A DNA stretch of 64,000 nucleotides from Pseudomonas fluorescens (GTDB lineage Bacteria > Pseudomonadota > Gammaproteobacteria > Pseudomonadales > Pseudomonadaceae), in contig NZ_MSDF01000007.1 of the NCBI RefSeq assembly GCF_002022275.1, forward strand, positions 84,479 to 148,478. The letters are read 5' to 3'. This document shows, in pieces, positions 46,490 through 54,572 of this stretch. A model generated the notes under the pieces. The model saw only the letters and a list, made by a program, of their open reading frames with translations. It ran no database searches and was not told the origin of the DNA. Both the position numbers and the translations under genes were made by a program. Position 1 is the stretch's first letter, and each line of letters opens with the position of its first letter.

Positions 46490-47587
46490 TTATTTCCCCC
46501 CTGCGAAGTAAGTCGTGACCGCCTCGATCACGCGCTCTACTTCTTCAGCGGTCAGGCCTGGGTAGCACGGCAGCGAAATCACGGTTTCACACGCTCGCTC
46601 GGTCTCACCCAAGGCGGCAGGGCTGGCGGCATAGGCCGGTTGTTGGTGGTCAGCGATCGGGTAATGAATATCGGTGTTGACGGCCTTTTCTTTCAGGGCG
46701 GCGGCAAACTGCGCACGCGCCTTCACGCGCACGACGTAGAGGTGGCCGACATAATCTTCATCCGTGGAGCATGGCAACTGCATAGCCAACGCTGCGAATG
46801 CCGCGTTGTAGCGCTTTACGATATCACGGCGTTGTTGGTTCCAGGTGTCCAGATGCGGCAGTTTTACGCGAAGGATCGCGGCCTGCATCTCGTCCAGGCG
46901 GCTGTTACGGCCGCCAGGAACAGACACCTGGTACTTTTGGGTCCAACCGTACTGGCGCAGTTGGCGGATGCGTGTCGCCAGCTCGTCGTTATCGGTCACG
47001 ATGGCACCGCCATCCCCCAGGGCACCGAGGTTCTTGGTGGGGTAAAAGCTGAAGCACGCGACGGTGCCGAAGCTGCCGGCCTGCTTGCCGTTGCGTCGGG
47101 CACCATGGGCTTGGGCGCAATCTTCCAGCACCGGAACACCGGCGGCCGAGGCGATGCGCACAATCTCCTCAATGTTGGCCAACTGCCCGTAAAGGTGCGT
47201 AACGATCACGGCGGCCGGCTTGTTTTGCAGCACCGCCGCCAGCGCTTGCGGGCACAGGGTCAGGCTGGCGGCATCGACGTCCACATACAGGGGCTCTGCG
47301 CCCACCGCATGAATCGCCGTGCTGGCGTAGAAACCGGCGTTGGCCACGGCCACAACCGGGTCACCACGGCCAACCCCCAGCCCCTTCAGCGCAAGTTCCA
47401 GCGCATCCGAGCCATTGGCAACGCTGATGCAATGCCGGGTGCCGACATAGGCTGCAAATTCCTCTTCGAACAGCTTCACTTCGTTCCCGAGAACGTACCA
47501 GTGGCTGTCCAATACCGCTTTCAGAGGCGTGACAAAATCAAGGCCAGCATTTGCCTTGACGGCCGAGAAAAGAACGATGTTTTCCAT
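46490..47587 (-). CDS. DegT/DnrJ-family sugar aminotransferase (FdtB/QdtB-like)
   Basis: A 365-residue PLP-dependent aminotransferase starting MENIVLFSAVKANAGLDFVT, with AAGGA seven bases before the ATG at 47587. The catalytic lysine is in SFYPTKNLGALGDGGAIVT (near residue 185), with VANGSDALELALKGLGVGRGD and EDCAQAHGA also present. The closest functional relatives by pattern are those that aminate dTDP-3-keto-6-deoxyhexose. This fits the ketoisomerase-acetyltransferase fusion encoded two genes downstream. The start methionine rather than the one at 47650 is supported by the ribosome site. Confidence 0.87.
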   Translation of the reverse strand: MENIVLFSAVKANAGLDFVTPLKAVLDSHWYVLGNEVKLFEEEFAAYVGTRHCISVANGSDALELALKGLGVGRGDPVVAVANAGFYASTAIHAVGAEPLYVDVDAASLTLCPQALAAVLQNKPAAVIVTHLYGQLANIEEIVRIASAAGVPVLEDCAQAHGARRNGKQAGSFGTVACFSFYPTKNLGALGDGGAIVTDNDELATRIRQLRQYGWTQKYQVSVPGGRNSRLDEMQAAILRVKLPHLDTWNQQRRDIVKRYNAAFAALAMQLPCSTDEDYVGHLYVVRVKARAQFAAALKEKAVNTDIHYPIADHQQPAYAASPAALGETERACETVISLPCYPGLTAEEVERVIEAVTTYFAGGK

Positions 47588-47603
47588 AAAAAAGTCCTTG
47601 GAG

Positions 47604-48230
47604 TCACTGAGCAGAATGGTTGGCCTTGTCACACAGGCTTGGCATTGCAAAAAGCTGTAAAGATGAGGTGAGGGTGTAAAGCGTTACCTTGCACTCGCCG
47701 GTGTTGAGCTGACGGGTGATCTGCCCGGAGTAACCGGTACGCAGTGCCCGTGGCGCATTGAGCGCTTTCGCGACATCGGGGCGCTCCACGTCGATGGCCA
47801 GTACGCCGATGACCTTTTCGTTTTCAACGGCGATCACAAACTCCGGCGTACCGTAGCTTTCCGGCACATAGGTCCAGCCGCCGAGTTTCCAGCCATTACC
47901 GGCTTTGGCGCCCTGGTCGATATTGCCCATCGCCACCAGCTCGGCAGCGCGTGGCAACGTCAGGTAGGCCTGGTTTTTTTCCGGGATGACCAGGCGGTTG
48001 GCCACTTCATCCTGAGCCAGCGAAAACTTGCTGGAAGCGCCTTTGCCCAGGCTTTCATAAAAAGCGTTTTGAATGGCAGCGCCAATCACCGAGCCCTTCA
48101 GGTTGGCGCCAGCCGTCATGTTCGCGTAACCGCTCAACAGGTTGCTCAGCACCATGAAGAACAGCAACAGGCCAAGGGCAATCGCGACTTTCTTCGCTGC
48201 ACGGGTATTGGTCAGTTCATGCGCGTTCAT
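47604..48230 (-). CDS. Membrane-anchored protein of unknown function within the polysaccharide operon
   Basis: A 208-residue protein with one N-terminal membrane segment (VAIALGLLLFFMVLSNLLSG, residues 15-34) and a periplasmic domain of about 170 residues. The domain contains two cysteines near the C-terminus (GECKVTLYTLTS; MPSLCDKA). Its ATG overlaps the stop of the DUF2142 gene (ATGA), so the two are probably co-translated. It resembles nothing I can name. A partner or cofactor for the adjacent membrane glycosyltransferase is a reasonable guess only. Confidence 0.7.
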   Translation of the reverse strand: MNAHELTNTRAAKKVAIALGLLLFFMVLSNLLSGYANMTAGANLKGSVIGAAIQNAFYESLGKGASSKFSLAQDEVANRLVIPEKNQAYLTLPRAAELVAMGNIDQGAKAGNGWKLGGWTYVPESYGTPEFVIAVENEKVIGVLAIDVERPDVAKALNAPRALRTGYSGQITRQLNTGECKVTLYTLTSSLQLFAMPSLCDKANHSAQ

Positions 48231-49492
48231 TTGGCCACCCGTTCAATCAGTCGCTTGGCAGTCAGGGAAAGCAGCAGCCCCAGAAACGGAATGGTCACGA
48301 ACAAGTAACGACCCTGCGGTTGCGGAAGTGAGTTTTGAGAGGCAATCAGGCTGAATAACGTCATGGCGGGAAACAGCCCAATGATCATGACCAGGGGCAA
48401 AACATAGTCCAGCAGAATGTCCCGCCGAGGTTCCGCTGCGCTCAAGGGTTTGATTTGGTCAAGCGCCACGCCAATAACGCCGAGCAAGGCAAACGCGGCC
48501 AATTGGTAATAGGCCGTGGGGATGAACAGGTTCATCCAGCCGGTGACGGAGAAATAACTTTTGAAGGTCAGCCCGAGCCACGGCCACAGGTTCGCCGTAT
48601 TGAAGAACTCGTGTTCACACAGGAAGTAGCAGGTACCAAAACCTGCTGCCGGGTTGAACCGGTGTAAATTCACGAACTCGAGTTGGCCGGACAGGCCCGA
48701 TATTTCGCCGTACCGGTAATACACCAGCGCCAGCATGGGCAAAGCCAGCACCAGTGCAGCCACGACCGTCGTTGAAATATGCGCCAGTACCTGCTTGTTC
48801 TTGAACACACGTACCGACAACAGCATCACAAAGGCAAATACCAATGCAGGAATAAAATACAGTTTGGCCATCAGCATCAGGCCAACGGCCAAGCCGAAAT
48901 ACAGCGCCCGTTTCCGGATCGGCGACTGTATGAAATGAGTGAGCGTACTGATTAATAGCGCAATGCTCGCCAGGCCGTAGGCATCACTATTGAAGTACGA
49001 AAACACAAATGTAACTTGCGGGATCAGCGCCACGATTCCGGCAATCAGCGCCGATACGACAGCCGATAACCCAATGGCGCGAGCCGTGCGAAACAGCGCA
49101 CAGATAAACACGCCGCCCAGAATCCAGTTAAAGCTGCGAGCGCCGAGATAGAGCATGTCCGGCGACACCAGGAAGCTGCTGGCATAGGTGGTCGCCAGAG
49201 CCCCCAGGACGTGCGGAAAAGGCAGCCCGTGGTACCAGAAATCGCCCTTTTGCCAGGTATGCCCGGAAATGGCCCCCACAAATGCTTCATGCGGCTCGGA
49301 AGCCAGCGGCAGGGTATGAGCACTGTTGAGAAATTCCAGCAGGAAAAAATGCGTCGACTCGTCGGGGCCGCCATTAAATGCGATGCCCAACGACCAACTG
49401 GCAACTACCAGAAAATAAACCGCAGCCAGCAACCACTGCCAACTAAAGTCAGATAGGCCTGTAGCATTACAGGTTCGAATGTCATTACTCAC
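48227..49492 (-). CDS. DUF2142-family membrane protein (GT-C-like)
   Basis: A 421-residue protein with about 11 membrane segments starting at a GTG. The first loop has SLGIAFNGGPDESTHFFLLEFLNS, corresponding to the acidic PxDExxHF signature of DUF2142, a group related to GT-C glycosyltransferases. Another loop carries GHTWQKGDFWYHGLPFPHVLG. It lies between the giant methyltransferase-glycosyltransferase gene and the small membrane-anchored protein. It could transfer a polyprenyl-linked sugar to the polysaccharide on the periplasmic side; this is inferred from family and context. Confidence 0.78.
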   Translation of the reverse strand: MSNDIRTCNATGLSDFSWQWLLAAVYFLVVASWSLGIAFNGGPDESTHFFLLEFLNSAHTLPLASEPHEAFVGAISGHTWQKGDFWYHGLPFPHVLGALATTYASSFLVSPDMLYLGARSFNWILGGVFICALFRTARAIGLSAVVSALIAGIVALIPQVTFVFSYFNSDAYGLASIALLISTLTHFIQSPIRKRALYFGLAVGLMLMAKLYFIPALVFAFVMLLSVRVFKNKQVLAHISTTVVAALVLALPMLALVYYRYGEISGLSGQLEFVNLHRFNPAAGFGTCYFLCEHEFFNTANLWPWLGLTFKSYFSVTGWMNLFIPTAYYQLAAFALLGVIGVALDQIKPLSAAEPRRDILLDYVLPLVMIIGLFPAMTLFSLIASQNSLPQPQGRYLFVTIPFLGLLLSLTAKRLIERVAK

Positions 49493-49544
49493 TATCAGGC
49501 CTCTGTCCTTGATGTAAAAATAGGCGTTGCGTGCGAAGAGCCGA

Positions 49545-52500
49545 TTACAGTTTTACGCGGGGTGGCCACGCCAAACCGAAATCTTCATGGTCCAGGGTCA
49601 GATTCGGGTTGTACGTATAGTCTTCCTGGATCTTCGGCCAACGTGCCTGGATATGCAGAACCTCTTGGGAGAACCGCGCCTTTTTCTCGGGGGTATCTTC
49701 AAGGCCGCGGGTTGCCGACTCGTGGTGATAGAGCTCTGCAAAAGGCGTCCACACATTGATGTAGCCCGCTTCCTGAACCCTCAGGCAGAAGTCGACATCA
49801 TTGAAGGCGATTTTGAGGTTCTCTTCGTCCAGGCCGCCCACTTGCTCGAAAATGGACTTCTTGATGATCAGGCACGCGGCGGTCACCGCCGAGAACTCCT
49901 GGATCAAGCCCGCGCGGCAGAAATAGCCGTAGTCGCCCTTGGGCAGGTACTTGTGGGAATGGCCCGCAACGCCGCCGACACCCACCACAACACCACCGTG
50001 CTGCAAGCGGTCGTCCGGATACCAGAGACGAGCCCCCACGGCCCCGACATCGGACTGCAATGCGATGGACACCATCTCATCGAGCCACTGGGGCGTAATG
50101 ACTTCAATGTCGTTGTTGATCAGGCCGATCAACTCACCGCGCGCAATTTTGACCGCGCCATTGTTCAGCGCCGAATAGTTGAACGGGCCGTCATCACGCA
50201 AGACTCGAATGTTGTCTTGCTGATCAAGCACGGCGAAATACTCGAGGGAAACGGGATCGTCCGAGCCGTTATCGATCAAGATAATTTCGTAGTGCTTGTA
50301 GGTCGTCAGGCGCTCAATGCTGTCGATGCATTGTTTGACCAGGCCATGAGCATTACGCGTCGGAATAATCAGCGAGACCAGCGGCGCCGCCACTGGAAGG
50401 CTGTAGTGCACGCGGTACATGCCCATCGGCAGCAACTCTGTGCTGCCGATATTGCCTTTGCGCTGCAAATGTTCATCCAGGGCTTTCACGCCGGCGAGGG
50501 CTGCGTAAGGCTTTTCCTGCCCGGCCATGGCCGTGCTGCCTGAGTGAATTCGCCAGTGATAGAGCACGCGCGGAATGTGCACGATTTGCGCGCGTTCGAG
50601 CTGCTCGGCGCAGCGCAACGCCAGGTCATAATCCTGTGAGCCTTCAAAACCGGCGCGGAAACCGCCCACGGCTTTTACCAGGTCAAGGCGGTACACACCC
50701 AAATGGCAGACCATGTTCTGGGAGCGGAACAAAAACTCGTTCCAGTCCGACTTGAAGTAAGGCGAACTGCGCTTGCCGGAGGCGTCAATCTTGTCCTCAT
50801 CGGAATAGATCAGGCCGGCATCCGGGTTGTCATGGATGGCGCGGGCCACCCAATACAGTGCATTTTCAGAAATGAGGTCATCATTATCCATCAGTGCAAT
50901 GTACTGCCCGTTGGCCAACTCCAGCGCCGAATTGCTGGCTTTGGAGATGTGGCCGTTTTCCTTGCGGAATACGACTTTGAAACGCTTGTCCTGGCTGGGC
51001 AGCGTTTTGAGGTAGGCAATGACATCTTCGTCTGTGGAGGCGTCGTCGGCGATACACAATTCCCAGTTCTTGTAGAGCTGGGCCTTGACGCTCTCAATCG
51101 CTTCGCGCAACAGGTCGAGCGGCGGATTGTAGACGGGCATGACGATCGAAATCAGCGGCTTGGTTTTCCACTTGCGAATTTCTTCGCTGAGCTTCCAGCG
51201 GCCGTTGTCATCCAGTGTGTCGTAATACTCGACCCACCTGGAATAGTCGAAGCGATCCGGAACTTCCCGGGTTTCCTGACCGATAAACGCCAGGTTACTC
51301 GACGTGGCGACATATACGAACCGGGCTTTCAAACCCGCCCTGCCTTGCTCGCGGGCAACCTTGATGGCCTTGCGCAGGGTATTGCTCAGGCCTCCGCCCC
51401 TACGGATCACTGCCGGCAGCAAACGCAGGCCTTTTTTGACCTGGCCAACGCGTCTTGCAAACGTGCGAATGGGTGCAGTGACCTTCCAGCTCGAAGAGGC
51501 CTGCATGGCCATAATATGCAGGTTCAAATTATGGATATGCGTGTCTTTCTGAACCTGCTGGACACGCAGTTGCTCTTCGATATTGGCGATGTGAACGTCT
51601 TTATCCTTCAGCGACACTTGCCCGGTGGCCAGCGTACTGTGCAGCGCTTCATCCTTGAGCGCGATCTGCTCGTTCAACGTCTCGATGATGTGCAGGCGCT
51701 CGGATTCCGATTGAGCATTTTCCAGCGCCCTCGAAGCAATAAGCTCACTGAGCTGAATGTCTTTCTCATCCAGTTCGAGGCTTTTCTGCTCGGCCACACG
51801 CCGCAGGGACGATTGATGCTCTTCAATGGCCAGGCGCAGTTGTTCAACCACCGCCTGAACTTCCTTGTCTTTCTCGCGAACCGCCTGCGCGGTCATCTCG
51901 AGGTGCGTGGCGGTAATTGACGCCTTGAGCACTTCCAGCACATCAGTGATTTCTCGATGCGCGTCAACAATCCGGTCCAGCTTGATAGTTGAATCAAGGA
52001 GCTGGTCCAGCTTGTTGCTTGAGTCCAGAAGCTGGTCAAGTTTACTGTTTGAATCCAGAATCTGATCCAACTTGCTGTTTGAATCCAGCAGTTGATCCAG
52101 TTTGCTGTTTGAATCCAAAATCTGATCCAACTTGCTGTTTGAATCCAGCAGTTGATCCAGTTTGCTGTTCGAATCCAGAATCTGATCCAGCTTACTGTTC
52201 GAATCCAGCAGTTGATCGAGCTTGCTGTTTGAAACCAGGATCTGGTCCAGCTTTCTGTTGGAATCCAGCAGTTGATCGAGCTTGCTGTTTGAAACCAGGA
52301 TCTGATCCAGCTTACTGTTGGAATCCAGCAGTTGATCCAACTTACTGTTTGAATCCAGCAACTGATCCAGCTTGTTGTTTGACGCTAAAATCTGATCCAG
52401 CTTGTCTTGCAGTTCGGAGTTGGGACGCATAAGTCCGGATTGGTTCAGCACATTGATCTCTTGAGCCAGTTGCTCTTCCGTGAATAAAGTAAGGCTTACT

Positions 52501-54572
52501 TCCAGCTCAAGCGGGTTTGCACCACTCAGCATGTTGTGTTCAAAAGGAATCATGACGCTTGGGTCGTCACTCAGCGCGAGATAAAGCGTGCGGCGACCGG
52601 ACTGGGAAATGCGCATGGCGTGGGCGATGACCAGCGGTTCACTGATGTCATCTTGCCACTCCCCAATAATTTCGGCGCTAGAGTACACCCTGATTGCATC
52701 AATCGAGAAACTTTGACGGCGATTGATGGGATCGAATCGCAGCACAACGCCATCAGGCAAAGCATCGGGAAGGCGCATCCTGATCAATTGGTGCCCGTCA
52801 TTGACCACCTGAAGCAGGGTCGACTCTTCAGAAAAATGCCCGGCCGCATCACTCATATACAGCTTGGCGTGCCGGGTCGGCAGGTGCACTGCACCGATCT
52901 TGTGGATCATGACCTCAGGCGACCAGTTGAGAAACTGCTCGGCATCAGCACCGGTCACGCGCTCCTGAAAGGCCGCCTCCGTCGCGATGTAGCGCGTGAG
53001 GTCTTCTGCACTGATGTCCATGCCTGCACTGGCCAACAGTTGCGTCACAAACGCCTGCCGGCTGACCGAAGAACTGCTCGGATAGAAAGGGCTCGCCGCC
53101 GCCATCAGCAACAGCAGCGCGCGCATCATCAGGTAGCCGAGTTCGACCCCTTCATTCATCTCCCACTCAACGTCGATGAACTTGGGCATGTCATCAGTGC
53201 CCACCACAATATTTTGCGGGACGGCATCAATATAACGACCAGGCAGCAATGCCTTCGCCGACAGCAATTCAACGCCGGCGCCCTCCTCATCCAGCAACGT
53301 CTGGAGGCAGGCCAGGTACTTCTGCAAAAACGGCGTGAAGCCCTCCACGCTCCAATCGCGGCGTGCCGCCACATCCAGGAACTCCAGGCTCAGTACGCTG
53401 CCTTTGGCGTATGCATCCACGCGTGGCAGTACGTATTTAAAACCGTCGGCGGCGCTGGCCGTCGTCTCATCTTGCGCAACATTGCCCAACTTTCTGTATT
53501 GAACCTGAATACCGGTGGGCGTATTGACGAACAAAGACTCCTTGCAATAGCGCGTCTTTCTGCCCGTGCTGTAATGGAACGCCAGCACGTCCTCATCCAG
53601 CGCCAGGTCTTGCGCGCAGGAGGCGACGATCAAAAAGGAGTTGGCCAGTTCCATCCCCAGGCGGTTATTGATAACCACCGACCAGGCTTTCTCGAGATTG
53701 AATGTGGTCATCTCGGGAAGCTGCGGATCTTTCTTGACGTTTTGCCACGCCAACGCCGCCGCATCGAAACCCTCACACTCAAAACCGTTCTCGGTGATGA
53801 TCGAGTTGGGCAGCTTGTAGTCCGGGCTCGGCGCCAGAAAGCTGGAAGACGTGAAGCCAGCGCGCGTTATGAGGTCTTTGAGCTCTTTCATGCCGTACGT
53901 CTTCGGCTGGCCGTGTTCATACCGGCCTTCGATGCCGTACATGGTGATGCCGACGTGGTCTTCCGGCGCACCGGCAAAGTACTTGAGCCCCAACTGGTTT
54001 TCGATGGCGAGAAACAGATGGCCACCGGGCTTCAACAGTTGGCGAACGCGCATGAGCATGGCCAGGGCCGGATCCGGCGCCTGGCTGAACATGCTGGCGT
54101 ATTCGAGCACACCGATCAGCGTGACGACGTCGAATTGCTCTTCAATGTTGAAGTCATCGAAACGCTCGGCCAACACCGTGACGTTATCCAGGTCCCGCGT
54201 GCGGCTCGCCGCGATCGCTGCGCGGCGGGGGCTTCCTTCAAGGCACAGCAGGTCGGCACCACATTCGCCGAGGTAACGGCTGATGGCGCCGCAGCCGGCG
54301 CCAATTTCCAGCACCCTTGAGCTGAACAGATGCTCGAAGGGACGCAGAATATTCGCCCGCGTGGCACTCAGGTGATACAGCTTGGCCCAGTCGGTGCAGT
54401 ATTGCGGCAGCTCGTCCGATAACACGGAAACGTCGCCGGCATGACGGATGATGTGAGCGAGTTCGCTTTCCGCGTGATCACCATCGCTGTAGGCAATGCC
54501 CTGGAAGTCCGCGCGCACCCAGACGCCAGTATCGCTATCCCTGGAATAGCCATATTGATCGAGTTTAAACAT
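49545..54572 (-). CDS. 1675-residue multidomain methyltransferase / kinase-like / coiled-coil / double GT2 polysaccharide protein
   Basis: In order: a SAM methyltransferase (residues 75-250; VLEIGAGCGAISRY at 87-100); a segment with PQNIVVG near 453 and KFIDVEWEM near 464 that resembles the catalytic and metal loops of small-molecule kinases; a beta-rich region near 590-700 (LRFDPINRRQSFSIDAIRVY); fifteen perfect-length decapeptides of consensus KLDQLLDSNS at 724-873; a charged coiled coil at about 874-1040; a GT2 domain from about 1137 (ISIVMPVYNPP, IADDASTDED, ALMDNDDL); and a second GT2 domain from about 1397 (SLIIPTRN, LIDNGSDD, LINNDIEVI). No membrane segment is seen. The ATG overlaps the wzt stop by eight bases. 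A chain-extending and chain-capping role like WbdD is inferred. Confidence 0.8.
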   Translation of the reverse strand: MFKLDQYGYSRDSDTGVWVRADFQGIAYSDGDHAESELAHIIRHAGDVSVLSDELPQYCTDWAKLYHLSATRANILRPFEHLFSSRVLEIGAGCGAISRYLGECGADLLCLEGSPRRAAIAASRTRDLDNVTVLAERFDDFNIEEQFDVVTLIGVLEYASMFSQAPDPALAMLMRVRQLLKPGGHLFLAIENQLGLKYFAGAPEDHVGITMYGIEGRYEHGQPKTYGMKELKDLITRAGFTSSSFLAPSPDYKLPNSIITENGFECEGFDAAALAWQNVKKDPQLPEMTTFNLEKAWSVVINNRLGMELANSFLIVASCAQDLALDEDVLAFHYSTGRKTRYCKESLFVNTPTGIQVQYRKLGNVAQDETTASAADGFKYVLPRVDAYAKGSVLSLEFLDVAARRDWSVEGFTPFLQKYLACLQTLLDEEGAGVELLSAKALLPGRYIDAVPQNIVVGTDDMPKFIDVEWEMNEGVELGYLMMRALLLLMAAASPFYPSSSSVSRQAFVTQLLASAGMDISAEDLTRYIATEAAFQERVTGADAEQFLNWSPEVMIHKIGAVHLPTRHAKLYMSDAAGHFSEESTLLQVVNDGHQLIRMRLPDALPDGVVLRFDPINRRQSFSIDAIRVYSSAEIIGEWQDDISEPLVIAHAMRISQSGRRTLYLALSDDPSVMIPFEHNMLSGANPLELEVSLTLFTEEQLAQEINVLNQSGLMRPNSELQDKLDQILASNNKLDQLLDSNSKLDQLLDSNSKLDQILVSNSKLDQLLDSNRKLDQILVSNSKLDQLLDSNSKLDQILDSNSKLDQLLDSNSKLDQILDSNSKLDQLLDSNSKLDQILDSNSKLDQLLDSSNKLDQLLDSTIKLDRIVDAHREITDVLEVLKASITATHLEMTAQAVREKDKEVQAVVEQLRLAIEEHQSSLRRVAEQKSLELDEKDIQLSELIASRALENAQSESERLHIIETLNEQIALKDEALHSTLATGQVSLKDKDVHIANIEEQLRVQQVQKDTHIHNLNLHIMAMQASSSWKVTAPIRTFARRVGQVKKGLRLLPAVIRRGGGLSNTLRKAIKVAREQGRAGLKARFVYVATSSNLAFIGQETREVPDRFDYSRWVEYYDTLDDNGRWKLSEEIRKWKTKPLISIVMPVYNPPLDLLREAIESVKAQLYKNWELCIADDASTDEDVIAYLKTLPSQDKRFKVVFRKENGHISKASNSALELANGQYIALMDNDDLISENALYWVARAIHDNPDAGLIYSDEDKIDASGKRSSPYFKSDWNEFLFRSQNMVCHLGVYRLDLVKAVGGFRAGFEGSQDYDLALRCAEQLERAQIVHIPRVLYHWRIHSGSTAMAGQEKPYAALAGVKALDEHLQRKGNIGSTELLPMGMYRVHYSLPVAAPLVSLIIPTRNAHGLVKQCIDSIERLTTYKHYEIILIDNGSDDPVSLEYFAVLDQQDNIRVLRDDGPFNYSALNNGAVKIARGELIGLINNDIEVITPQWLDEMVSIALQSDVGAVGARLWYPDDRLQHGGVVVGVGGVAGHSHKYLPKGDYGYFCRAGLIQEFSAVTAACLIIKKSIFEQVGGLDEENLKIAFNDVDFCLRVQEAGYINVWTPFAELYHHESATRGLEDTPEKKARFSQEVLHIQARWPKIQEDYTYNPNLTLDHEDFGLAWPPRVKL
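51954..52403 (-). repeat. Fifteen in-frame 30-bp tandem repeats inside the giant polysaccharide gene
   Basis: Exactly 15 units of 30 bp (450 bp) encode decapeptides of consensus KLDQ(L/I)LDSNS. In the middle of the array L and I alternate at position 5, so a 60-bp higher-order unit is visible. The first unit (ending ASNN) and the last three (ending DSSN, DSTI, DAHR) are the most diverged. The homogeneous centre implies recent unit copying. Confidence 0.95.

Noticed and set aside
51954..52403. CRISPR array
   Set aside because: The 30-bp units are directly abutting with no unique spacers and stay in frame, so they are a protein-coding tandem repeat.
51989..52432. A cysteine-rich decapeptide-repeat protein on the plus strand
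   Set aside because: It only mirrors the 30-bp repeat of the giant gene read from the other strand. There is no start signal and no extension beyond the array.
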